Assembly (NCBI GenBank): GCA_013398275.1
Contig: VZSE01002469.1
Coordinates: forward strand, 103,492-167,491
DNA: 64,000 nucleotides
Reading direction: 5' to 3'
Source: Promerops cafer
Taxonomy: Eukaryota; Chordata; Aves; Passeriformes; Nectariniidae
Below, piece by piece: positions 38,601-50,600 of this stretch. Position 1 is the stretch's first letter. Every line of letters begins with the position of its first letter. The position numbers were made by a program, and so were the translations under genes. The notes below the pieces were generated by a model. It was not told the origin of the DNA. It saw only the letters and a program-made list of their open reading frames with translations, and searched no databases.

Positions 38601-41600
38601 ATCCAATCCCCTGCCATGCCTCCTGAACTTTGTACTGCAAGTTAGGAGGCACTTAATGTCATTACAGACTGTAATATAATTTTACAATTTATTTTCTAAA
38701 CCTTTACCTGGGTATCATCAAATGGTGTGAGCACTTGGCTTTTGCTTTGCTGTGCTTAATAATCGAATCCTCTTGGATTTTTTGCTTTTGAAGTCAGAGG
38801 TCAGCTGCTGCTGACAGCGTGGCTGGTGTCACTGCAGTGTCCTTAGGGCCAGAGCAATGGCTTTTCCTTGATGATTTAACTGGGATGAAGTGTTCAGTGG
38901 GATGTGAGTGCAGGTATCAGAGTCCTCGGGAAGGAAGCCGGAGTGTGGAATTGGGGCGTGTGCTGTGTGAGGCCAGGGGATGACTGAGCACAGCACCTGG
39001 AGGTGCTGGAGCTGTTCAAATCAGTAACCAGCAACACGCCGTGTTCCGTGGCCTCTTCCCCTGTGATTAATGGGCAGCCTGGCTTTGGGAGGGGAGTGCT
39101 GCCCCGTGTCTCCAGGGGAACACTTGGCTCTGCTGTAATTATTACAAAGAACTCTTCGAACTGTCGCCGCGGCCCTTGCAAAGATTTTAATCAGAGAGTT
39201 CCCATTTGGGGTTAATGGCAAGTCATTGCTTGGTGGAGGCTGGTGGGGACTCAGAAGCTGGAGGTATTCCCACAGCTGCTGCTTGCAAGTGTCCCATCCA
39301 GTCCCTGGACTCGTTTCCTGAGTGCTGTGGGGAGCCTTGTGGTGCAGTGTGGATGTTGTGCTGTGCAGGCAGTCAGGCTTCACCGCAGCTGAGAAATAGA
39401 TCGGCTTTGTCCTTGATTAAACGCAGACTAGAGGAAAGCTTGGTGTTGCCTTGCAGCTTTCTAGAAATGGGGTTCTCTCCTGAAATTGTTCAGCTGCGGG
39501 TTAAAGGTCCTAGAAAGATCTAATTCCTAGAAATGGGAGAAGTTGTGTCAGGATGTCTAATAGGGAGCTCTCCCCTGGGTGATGTTTTTGTGATCACACC
39601 CCTGACTGTGTGTGTTTAGAGCAGGTTATGGGCCTCCACTTGGTCTGAAATGAAATAGAGGAAAGTGCTCTAGCAGGAGTTGACTCTGACACCTCCAAGG
39701 AACTTGCACAATCATAGATGGACTTTTCCTGTCAGGATTCACTTTCCTTAAGTAGTTTCTTTTCTGTGTAAAATCTTTTTATTTAGAGCCTGCTTAGCTT
39801 TCCAGGGTGTTGTGCAGACTAAGTCTTCTATCGTGTATTTTAATTTTCCCTAATAAGACTATAGTGGATGTCATCCTGCAGCCTTGGGATGAACTGCTGA
39901 GTCCTAACAAAGCTGGATGCAGCAGATAACCCTTGGTGAGGGGATGGCAGCAGAGAACAAAGCGGATGGGCTGGACGCGGAGCCTGAGCTTGTCACGGCC
40001 CTCTGAAATGATGACTTCTCTGCCAAGCTGCATTGTTTCTATTTAGGAACAAGCCTTTCCTGTTCAGCGTGGAGCAGAGCTGGGAAGCACTGAAAAATGA
40101 GGCTGTGCCTCTGAAGGACAGAGGACTTTTTTTAGCAGCTGCCTGGGTCATATGTTTGTCCCTGGGTTTTGTTGCAGCGTGCGTAGGGCCTAATTGGTGA
40201 CCGGTGATAAATGCTGGTGTCAGGACATTTGTTAGGAATTTGCAAATAAATCAAATCTGGGCTGCAGCACTGGTGCTTTAGAGCCCAGTGGCACAGAATG
40301 AATTTATTTCTGGGTGTAGAAGGGTATTTATGTGTGCCATGGTGCTGTTGCTGTTAAATTGTATATCAACAGCAAGTGGTAAATAATATATTGGGAACAC
40401 TCACATGTGACTGGAAAGAGGAGATATTTGTTGTCATTTGAACAACTCAACACTGGCCAGCACCTGACATTGAACTGTGCTGTGACAGTCCTTTACAGCC
40501 CACAGAATTGTAAATTTGCCTGTGCAGTGCAAAAAAAAAGTGTTGTGAGACTGGAAAAATATTTGATGGCAAATAGTTGAAGTAAAACATCCCTTTTCTA
40601 TGTGTCATTGCTTCAGTGTGTCTGTAGTACAATAAAAGTGTGGGAAAGCACATCCAGCATAGGAATCCCTCTTGGATACAGATCCTTAATGTGGGCAAGT
40701 TATCAAACCCTCTGAAACATGAGGTGAGTTGTATGGGAGAACATCCAGGGAATTTGGTTAAGGCAGATGGATTTGCAGTGTATTTGTGTTCCGTGCTATC
40801 TCCCATTCTCTGCAAATGCAGGTATTTACTGAGGTAGTGGAAGCATTGCTGGAGTTGTGGTGCAGGTGCCAGGAGATCAGAGCTCACCTGGAAACAATAA
40901 TGTGCTGTGGGATTTGCCAGGGACACTGGGATTACTCCTAATGTTTTCTGCTGTGGAACCACGTATAAAGTGGGTTGTAGTCATTCTGCAGTTTGATTTT
41001 TAGCAACAAGGGTCCTGTGCCTTTATTTGACCTCTGTCCATATGGGGCCAGGCAAGAGAGTGTCTCACTTTAGCCTAGAATGATATTTGGTGGGATTTTA
41101 GTGGGTTTGGTGCACTAGGACCATGGGAAGCACAGTCCTTCAGGGGAAACCAAACATGCAGCACAAAAACCCCCTCAAAAACACCACTGTGTTAATCTTT
41201 GTCATTTAATTATCCCTTCTTTGGGTCAGAAAACTCCACAATTACACACTAATCCTTTTTCCTCTGATACTTTTTTTTCCTGAAGAGGAGGAGAAACGCA
41301 GGAGAAGGGAAAATCAGATGCACCTGGAGCGTTTGCGGGCACTGCTGGTCCTCACCTTCATCGTGCTGATGCTTCGCTTCATGATCGGCGAGAACAGGGA
41401 AGGGACCAACATCTCCTGGAACTACTTTGTGAATGAGATGCTGGCCAAGGGGGAGGTGCAGAGGATTGAGGTGGTGCCTGAGAGTGACATCGTGGAGATC
41501 TATCTGCACCCGGGTGGAACTCCACATGGACAAGTTGTGAGTGACTCCCTACAGCTGTGAATGAGCTTAGATAATACTGCTGAAGGTGACTGAATTAATG

Positions 41601-44600
41601 GTCAGTAAAACTTCAGCTGGTAAATTTGCTTTAGTTATTTTCTTTCTTGTATTTGAAGTTCAGGGGGAAATTAGGACTTCCAGAATGAATTGTAAAAACA
41701 ATTTATAATGCCCTGGGGAAAAAAAAAAATCTTTTCTATGTGTAAAAAGCTGGAGAAACTCAATTTTCCTCTACCAGCTCAGTCTGATATGGGAGAAGGT
41801 GTCCAGGAGATTGCAAACTCTTATGACTGGATTTTGTTTCAAATGTTTTCTCCTGTTTGGATTTCAGTCATGAGTGTTCTGTCAAACTCCATCAGCCTTT
41901 TTTCCTAAAACCAGATGGTTCCTAAATTCACTCGGAGCCCTGCTCCCAAATTCATTGATGCAGGATCAAAGGGTGCAGCATGAGGCTAATTTTTACCTGA
42001 CCTGTCCATGCTGTGCCCCTCTGCTCCTTGCAGATGTTGATACACCATAAATAACATTTCCATGCTGCTGTGGCTTGCCTGTCCCCAGAACGTGACCCTG
42101 CTCTACACCATGCGCGTGGCAAACATCGACAAATTCGAAGAGAAGCTCAGAGCTGTGGAGGATGAGCTGAACATTGATGAGAAAGAGAGAATCCCCATTT
42201 CCTACAAACGCCCTGGCTTTTATGGAAAGTATGATATAAATTTGTCCTTACTGTTGCTCCTGTATTGGTGACAGCATCCTTTGCTTGGAAAAAAAGTGAC
42301 TTTCAGCTAAATGTTACCTAAACACAGAACAGAAAAGTGGGCTTGGATTTGGAGCATTGAATGAATGTTTCTGAAAGATAAGGTGCTTTAGATGTACATT
42401 AATGTTTGAAAAGTGAGGGTCCTAAGAATTCTGTAATTGCAACATGCAACAGGTCAAAATGTTTCTCATAATCAACTATCCAAGTGCAGAGTGTGATAGA
42501 AATCTTGGCAACAAGTGATATTACAGCCTGGGCTGGGAGAAGGCTGGGGATGCACTAAGCCTTCCTTCCTCATTATAATGCTTTGGTTTTCCCACTGGAG
42601 ATGGCCAGTGTGTGTAATTCCTCTTCCCAGACACCTTGCAAAAACGTGAAGTTTGTGTCTGAATGGATACCTCAGCTGGATCTCATCCTCCCATCAACAT
42701 TTGGATGTTTTTAATATATAGTTGAATATATGAAGATAAGCTATTTTAACTAATCATGCAGTATGAGACCTTCAGTTCAAATTCAGAACTTGCCAATTTT
42801 TTCAGACTTATGTGTAACAGGAAAAGAGGACTGAACAGACAATCAGCCCCCAACGCAAGCTGTTTCCCATGCTCCTCAAAAGAGATTTTAAACAATTTTT
42901 AAAAAGCTGTGATGGGGTGTTAAGTCTCTCAGAAGACCTGATGAATGTCTGGAGGATTTGGTCTCAGTCTGGAGTTTAAGCCTGTGAGGTGCAGAGCCTT
43001 TGCAGCTTGGGCTCAGCTTGCTCCACGCTGTGGGCACTCAGGGTGTTTAATCCTGTTTGCAGAGCAGACAAACTGAAGGTGACTTTCAGGTTTCACTGTT
43101 GCCTTTGCATCTCTCACTGAGCAGAAGCAAATGCAGCTGGATATGGAGCTCCTGCTGGTCCCTTGCTTCAGTAAATCATCCCTCTGTGAGAGGTGGCACA
43201 CACATTCCTGGTGTAAAGATAAGCACAGAAGTGTGGCGAGGCCAGACAGTTCCTCAGGCCTGTGGAGAACAGGCCCACCAATCTCAGCCTGTCATCTGGC
43301 ATAGGATTTTTCCTGCTCTTGGGAGCATCCTTCATTTAGATTTCACAGGGTATTTGTCCTCAGCATGTTTGTCCTGTAACTGTGTCAGACCTAGAGTGTC
43401 ATCTCAGCTCCTCATCTCCCTTCTAATGCAGTGGGTGTTCCAAAGGATCCAGAAATCTGACAGTGTTGGTGCTGGAGCTCTTTTTTTTTGGCATAAAGGA
43501 CTCCTGAGAGATTTGACTAAGGAGGATCAAGCAGTCTCTTAACGGGAGACCCACAGCGGGATTTCTGCCAGGATTAGGAGAGTTGGAATCCCTATTGTCC
43601 TCTGCAGTGAGCTCCCTTTGGGTGCACTGCCAGCCCCAGTGGATTCTGCTCCGGGTGTGACCTCAGTGCCTGCTTGTTTTAGAAGCAGTAATGCCTCTGG
43701 AGTGAATGGTGAGGTCGAGTTTCTTCCACAGCTGTAGGCAATGTTTGCCAGTGTCCTCTGCTTAACTTCTTAGGTTATGTAATGGTTGGGGTTTGGGGTT
43801 TTTTTATATCTGTATAAAAACCTGTGAAAGTTCCGTGTTCTTAATCACGTCTGCTCGTTTGCACTGTAGGTAAATGTTCTTTAAAAGTAGCCATGTTGGG
43901 TAATACTGACCAGGTTGTGGCTGAATGCTTCAGTTTGTACTTGTCTTTGTCCTTTCAGTGATGTCCTTTCCCTGATAGTGACACTGGTGGCCGTGTCCAT
44001 GCTGTGGAGCATCTTCCGCCTCTTCAGGGTGGCGAGCAGGGCCGGAGGCTTCAACGCCTTTGTGAGTAGCCTGGGTTTTGAGCATGTTTTGCAGCCTGTG
44101 GGGACTCTTGGCTTCTGCTGGGCTATCTCCTCCCCTTTTCCCAGCAAAGTCAGTGCAGGATGAGGATGAACTGGTGCCAAGGACTCCAGTCTTGCCACAT
44201 CTTGCATCCTGTGCTGATCATCTCCCTGGCTGGTACCTTAACTGGCCTTAGCTGAGGTCCCTTCCCAGTGGCAGGAAGGGCTGAGCTCAGGGAATTTGAG
44301 TCCAGTTTGCTGTTTTCAAAGCTTGCTAATGAGCTGCAGCTGCAGATGGTGTTTTTCAGTGGGCCCTGCCAACATGCCTCCCATACAGCCAGAAGTAGGA
44401 ATTGCTGCTTTCTGCAAAATGAGTTCTCAATTTATAAAATATGTTCAGATTCTGGAGTTCATTATGTGTTGGACTGTTCTGCTCCTGCCACATGCCTCGC
44501 TTGCAACACCAGGCAAACCTCCTCCTCTCCTCTCCCACCCTGGCCTGGATCAGCTGATGAAACTGTAGGAATTAGCCCGGGGTGCTCTGTCCCTGACCGC

Positions 44601-47600
44601 AGGGACTGGGGATGAGAACACAGTGAATTCAGTCCCTTGCTGGATTTCCCACTCACTCTCCTCCACAGTTCTCGTTTGGCTTTGAGCTTCTCTCTGAACA
44701 AAAGGATGCAGCTGCTCAGAGAAAAAGAATATTTTAAAGAAGTGTTGAGTAATGAGGCCTTGAGGACTAGATTGTGTCCTTGCTTAAGTGGGGACAGCCA
44801 GGCCCTGAGTTTTAACTCTTCCTTTGGATGTTTCTGAGGCCTTGGAAGCCATAAACTTTCTTCTGAAAGAAAAATCCTCCTGAGTAGCTGCTTTGAGTAG
44901 ACTGAACAGTTATGAGTGGGATGTTTATCTGAATTCTTTTTGTGACTCTCATTGTGACTTCACTTGCATCAGGAGATGGAAACGTGGTGGCTGTTCAGTT
45001 TGAGAACCTGTAGTTTTGGCCTCGGGTGTTTCCAGCAGAAGCCAGCAGCAGCATCAAAGACTGCAAAGTGTCTGTGCTTGCACAAGTGTTGGCAGTTATT
45101 TACCAATGATAGTTATTTGCCATCAACACATATTCCTCAGATCTATGACTGTCCCATGTGTATTAAGGGTCAGCCCATTTAGAAATCAGGGAGGAGATGC
45201 CAAATCAGGTTTTGGACATCTGCATGTTTTTAATAATCATCCCTGCCACATCAAACATGGAGTTTGAACTGGATTGTGTTGAGACTATTACTGCAAGTTC
45301 ATTCTGTCTCTTCCCAACATGTGGATAAATAAAGTTTGAGTCAACTATCCATCTGGGAACTTTCTCCAGAACTAAAATCCATGAAACACAAGTGCTTTGG
45401 TGGGGACTTCAGTGATGTTTGGTAGGGACAGCTGGGCTGTCTCCCTGGTCTGGGCTGGCTCCCAAAATGTAGCAAACAGCCTTTCTAGACTGTTGCCTTA
45501 TCCAGAGTTGTTTGGTCCTTGTGCTGCCTTCCACAGAACCAGCTGAAGATGGCTCGTTTCACCATTGTGGATGGGAAATCTGGGAAAGGGATTGGCTTCA
45601 AGGATGTAGCCGGAATGCATGAGGCGAAAATGGAAGTCAAGGAATTTGTGGACTATTTAAAGGTATGTAAAAGTAGAACAAAACAAACGTTTGCTGCCCG
45701 CCTTCTGGGATAGAGGGGTGACCTGGGGAGGGGGGGTGCTCTGCTCTTCATCCTTCGTGGTTCTGGGCAGCCTCTGTTGAAACAAGCCCTGTATGTCCAG
45801 TTCCACAATGGGAATGCAGACGGAGCTGCTCCCGTTGGCAGCTCAGAGTTGCCCAGGCTGCAAACATTCTCAGGAAGCTCTGGGAAGCCCCACTGTGGTG
45901 CAGGTGCTTGGTGTGAGCTGTGGCTCTGACCGAGCTGTGTTGTCCTTGCAGAATCCTGATCGCTACCTCCAGCTCGGGGCCAAAGTGCCCAAGGGTGCCT
46001 TGTTGCTGGGCCCACCAGGCTGTGGGAAGACTTTGCTGGCCAAGGCCGTGGCTACAGAGGCCCAGGTGCCATTTTTGGCCATGGCAGGCTCCGAGTTCGT
46101 GGAGGTGATTGGAGGTGAGGTGCTCTGAGGAAAGGGGGGAGCTCTCTTTGTCTTTTGTGGAGTTGGAGGGAGCTGGCTGGGCTTCCTGCAAAGCACAGGG
46201 CTTGGCATGGGGAAGATGAGTTGGACACTTAGACAGAAGATATAAAAGGTTTTCAGTGATGCAGTTCCTTAATTATGTAGTATCTGAAGTGCATTTCTGG
46301 TTGCTGCTTTCTGTGCAGTTTTTTTGTGTGCAGCTGTGGTCCTTCACCTGCAAGCATCCTCTCTGGCCTCCCTGTACCTATTATTAAAGCCCTTGACTGA
46401 AACTTCCTTCCTTGTATGGAAATGCAGATGGGGAAAGTAGGGCCTCTCTGTGCCTTGGGATTTCCATCCTTCTCCTTTTCTTCCTTCCTCACAGATCTCT
46501 TGAGACCCGACAAGGGGTCAGTATGCAAGAAAATGTTGAATATTTCTGCTGCGAGCTGTTGGAGGAACAGGGAGGCCATGTTGGGAGCTGGGAGCAAAGC
46601 TCCTCTTGCAGCAGCTGTAGGAGTCCCTGCAGGTTTAGGAGCCCAGTTAAACCCAGCTCCAGGACGCACTGAGCCTAAGGACTGAACGCGAGTTCTGGGG
46701 CTGTTTGTTGAGAGAGGGACTGTCATATCCAGCGGGTTTGTCAGGTGTCTCACTGAGGGCCAGCAGTGCTGCTCTCCAGCTTTGCTAACAGCTTCAGCTG
46801 CCAGCATCTCTGTTTTCTCCCTTTCCCTGCAGGTCTGGGAGCCGCTCGTGTGCGGAGCCTGTTCCGGGAAGCGCAGGCTCGCGCTCCCTGCATCGTCTAC
46901 ATCGACGAGATCGATGCCATGGGCAAGAAGCGCTCCACCAACGTCTCCGGCTTTGCCAACGCTGAGGAGGAGCAGACCTTAAACCAGCTGCTGGTGGAAA
47001 TGGATGGTCAGTGTTTCTCCCTGCCCTTATCTCCTCAGAGGTCCGGCTGTTGGCCTCTTCATCTTTGTGCTGCCTGAGCTTGCCTGGCCTCTCCAGTGTT
47101 CTCTTGCTGAAGTCTGAACCAGTCTGAGTCATGTACCCCATCACCAGTCCCTAAATCTAGTAAACTTTAACCTCCTGGAGTTTGTCCAGCTGGCCATTAC
47201 ATGTTGTTGGATACTTGCTGTATCCAGTCTGAGACAGGTTTAAAGCCTGTCAGAGTTTAGAGTTCAGCTGTCCTGAAGGGACAGAAGTGATGTAATATAT
47301 CAATTCTCCTGTCCATTGCCTTATGTTTGTGTTGTCTGCCTGACCACAGGATCTCTGAGATGAGGGAGATAAGCTTTGCAAACAAGTCCTGGTTTGAGGC
47401 CACACTTTTGTTTGGTTTCTGGCTGTTGTGCACCTGGAATTGGCCCTTTGCTCAGACACTTTCACACAAAGAATGATCCTTTGGCAGTCCTTAGTCCTGT
47501 CTCTGTCCAAGCCTGCAGCACTGTCCCAACTTGCAATATTTCTGTTGCTAAATCTTACTATTGCAGGATCAGGGATAACCAACTACCTGCTCACCAGGGA

Positions 47601-50600
47601 GTGTTTGTTTCACTTTTCCCTTCACTGTAACTGTGACTCATAGCTTGACTGTCATGTTGTCTCATCACACTCTTCATATGAAAAATTAAAAGCCATTGTG
47701 CACCAAAAGCACCCCCAGACCCGGGTTCCAACTGCTGGCTCTGTACTGAGTGTTTCTAGTGAAGTAGATGATCTTGACAGGAAAGGCCAGTGGTAACACA
47801 GCCCAACAGTCCTGGCTTGGGTGGGTCCTTTTCTCCCCTGACAGTTGTCAGGTGAGCTCTGAATTAAATGGAAGCCTGCGTGTCTGTTCAGGAATATGTA
47901 GTCAGTACATTCCACATGTCTATCCTAAAAATGAAAATGTCTGATTTCCATCAGTCTGTAAAAATTAGGTGTGGTTTCCAGAGTGTTTTCCTGGTGAGTC
48001 TCAATGCAGAAATGAGGGTTCAGCTCAACTGGAAAGTAAGTTCAGTAGGTAAATATTATCCTCAGTGTGTACTTTATAGTCCCTTGTTTGCAGTGTGCTG
48101 CCTGGTTTATTTTTAAATCTGTAATATCTCATTCTTTATTCGTGTCTCGCACAGATCATATACAGAGTCCTTCATTTTGCTCAGTGCTTCATCAAACACA
48201 GGCTAAAAAAAACAATCCAAGGAGTTGACAGTGTCAAACAGGAGACAGCTGGCAAGGATGTTAGCCTGGTGCTGGGAACATGGGATCAGCAGGGATCCTG
48301 GCACGTGTCACTGGAGTGTTACCTAACAGAGTCTGTCGCCTAAAACAACACTGATGTGCCACGTGCAGCACAGCAAAACAGTTCCCAGGTTGATGGTGAA
48401 TAACCTGTTTAGGAGGGGAACAATTCTGCCCCAGGAGTGGTGAACGTTTGTGAGGAAGCCTTGAGATGGAAAGTTGAGAGCTCTGGTTGAGCTTAAATTG
48501 AGGGCTGAAGGCAAGACAACACCATAGACCCGAGCTGGGTATTAACTGGAGAAAAAGAAGAAATGCACAAAAGCAGATCTGTGAGTCATCACTGATTGTT
48601 GGATTTCTGTGATTGAATGAGATTCCTTGGAGGGAAGGGAGAGGGAGGAAAGGAGGATCAGAGCTGTGCAGGCTGCAGGGGGCTGAGGGCACCATGAGCT
48701 GCATGGGGTGAGTGCAGGCTGGGGCTCGGTCACATCGGTGTGAGCATTTTGGAGAAATCAGAGGGCTCTTCCCTGAGCAGCCTCGGGTTCCTTCCCTCCG
48801 GCAGTTTGCTCTGAGTTTGGGAAGCACCAGGACGTGGTGGGAGAAGGGGAGGCACCGGAGGGAGCCTCTCTACAAAAGCTGTTTGTGAGAGTGGAGTGAG
48901 TGACGCACAACCCCCGGCTCTGTCGGAGCAGGTGCCTGCTTTGAATAGTGAATCTTCCCTCTCAAACCGCAGACAAGCGGAAGAGGAGTGTGACCCAAAT
49001 CTCTCCTCTGTTCTGGATGCTTTGAGAGGAGCTTTGGCAGTCCTGGCCCGAGCTGGGGGTTTGTGAATGGAAATGCAGGATGGTTTTTGGTAGCAGCTCT
49101 TCACCTGGAGCCCTCAGACACGTCCTGAGCTGTGCCGTGTGCAGCCCCGAGGCTCTCTTCAGGAAGGGGCCCCATTTCAGTGCCGCTGCTCCCAGGAGAT
49201 GTCCAAAGGCTTTTGGACAAATGGCTGGAGGGTGACACAGTGTAACCCTGCAGGTGAGATGCCCACCAATCTGGGTGTTGCTCAGTGGGGAGCAGGGCAC
49301 TTGCAGCTGGAGTAGACCCTTTTTCCCTTTCCTTTCTGAAGTGGTTCATTTGTGACCCTTGCAGGAACTCTTCTTCAGGCTGTCTCATTTGTTGATGTGA
49401 TGAGGTGTTGTTGTTGTAGCCTGTTCCTTTGGCTGATCTTTGCCTGTGACATGCCAGGTGGTGTTGCATTAAGCAAGTGGGGCAGAAGCTGATGTGAGGA
49501 GGATGCTCTCAGTGCTTCTGGTTTTTTGTTTGTTCTAATAGTCAGACCTATTTTAAGAGAGTCTTCCCAGCTGCAAGGCAGATAATGCACTGTGCCATCT
49601 AATCCTGCCATTCCTGGAGTGCCTGCCAGTCTCTGCTTGTTTATCCCACTCCAGAGTGCAGTGTGATACACGCCTGAAGGATGCTCGGCTTCATCCTCTC
49701 CGGCAGCTTATTTAGGCAGGAGCCTGCAGAGAGGGAGCACCAGGTCTGCTGCAGCACAGGCTGGCACAGCCAGTCCCCTGTCTCACCTGGAACCTTGATC
49801 TGTGCTGAGCTCTCGCACGCTGACACATTTGGCAGCTCTTCTGCTGGAGCTGAGAGCTGAAACTGGCCCAGCTTACGTGCACGGAGCCGCCTCTCCACAG
49901 CGTGGGACTTGGCAGAGGGAAGCACATGGGACTGTAGTGTCCCTTCCCTGGGAAGGCTGCTGTGTGCCAGGGCTGGGGAACGTGCTGGAAGCAGGTGACT
50001 CACACCCAGGGGCCTGCAGGCACCTGGAGGAATGCAGTAATTAACCGTGTGGGGCAGTGATTCAGCGGGAGCTCTGGCTCCCCAGCCAGCCAGCACAAAG
50101 TCTGCCCCTCTTTGTCCTCCTGCAGCTGCCAGTGCCCTGCCTTCCCTTCCCCAGGAAATCCTGTCTGTCTTTGATGCCTCCATTGAGGCTGCTCTCAGGC
50201 AGCCTTTAAGTCCCAATGCTCCCTTCACCTTAAAGACCTGGGGACAGAACCTGCTCTGACTGGCTTGGCCAAATTCTGTGCTGATAATCAGTGCAAAGCT
50301 CTTGGGTTTTGTGTCAGGTGTGGGTTCTGCAGGGCTGGTCTGTGCAGAGCCCTGCACGGTGCCTGTAAGAGGTGAGTGAGGAGGCAAAGAACAATTTGTG
50401 CTGTAACATGGCCCTTGTTGGGTGGCAAAGCTGTCCTCTCTCTGCACTAACCTGAGCAGCTCAGAGGAAAGCCTGTCCCTCCCCTGGTGGCCTGTCTGTG
50501 ACTGAAGGCTGAAAGTCAAGAAAAACTGAAAGGGCTTTCCATGGAAATTTGTGGAAAAGGCTGTTTCAGCTAGGAAATGCTGCTTGTACAATCTGGAGCT

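Larger units (their letters stand above)
37740..41285 (+). other. SPG7: SPG7 intron 3 (3.5 kb)
   Basis: Bounded by gtaggt and a long T-rich tract ending gaag. It holds CR1 tails at 37901 and 38562. The rest is unique sequence with no conserved-looking exon; the longest open frame (about 170 codons, minus, 40447-40962) resembles nothing I know. Confidence 0.7.

Noticed and set aside
41286..41293. Possible alternative acceptors in 'gaagaggaggag' at SPG7 exon 4
   Set aside because: The extra AG positions shift the frame by 2, 5 or 8 bases, so none gives an in-frame variant. Only the first AG fits the phase.
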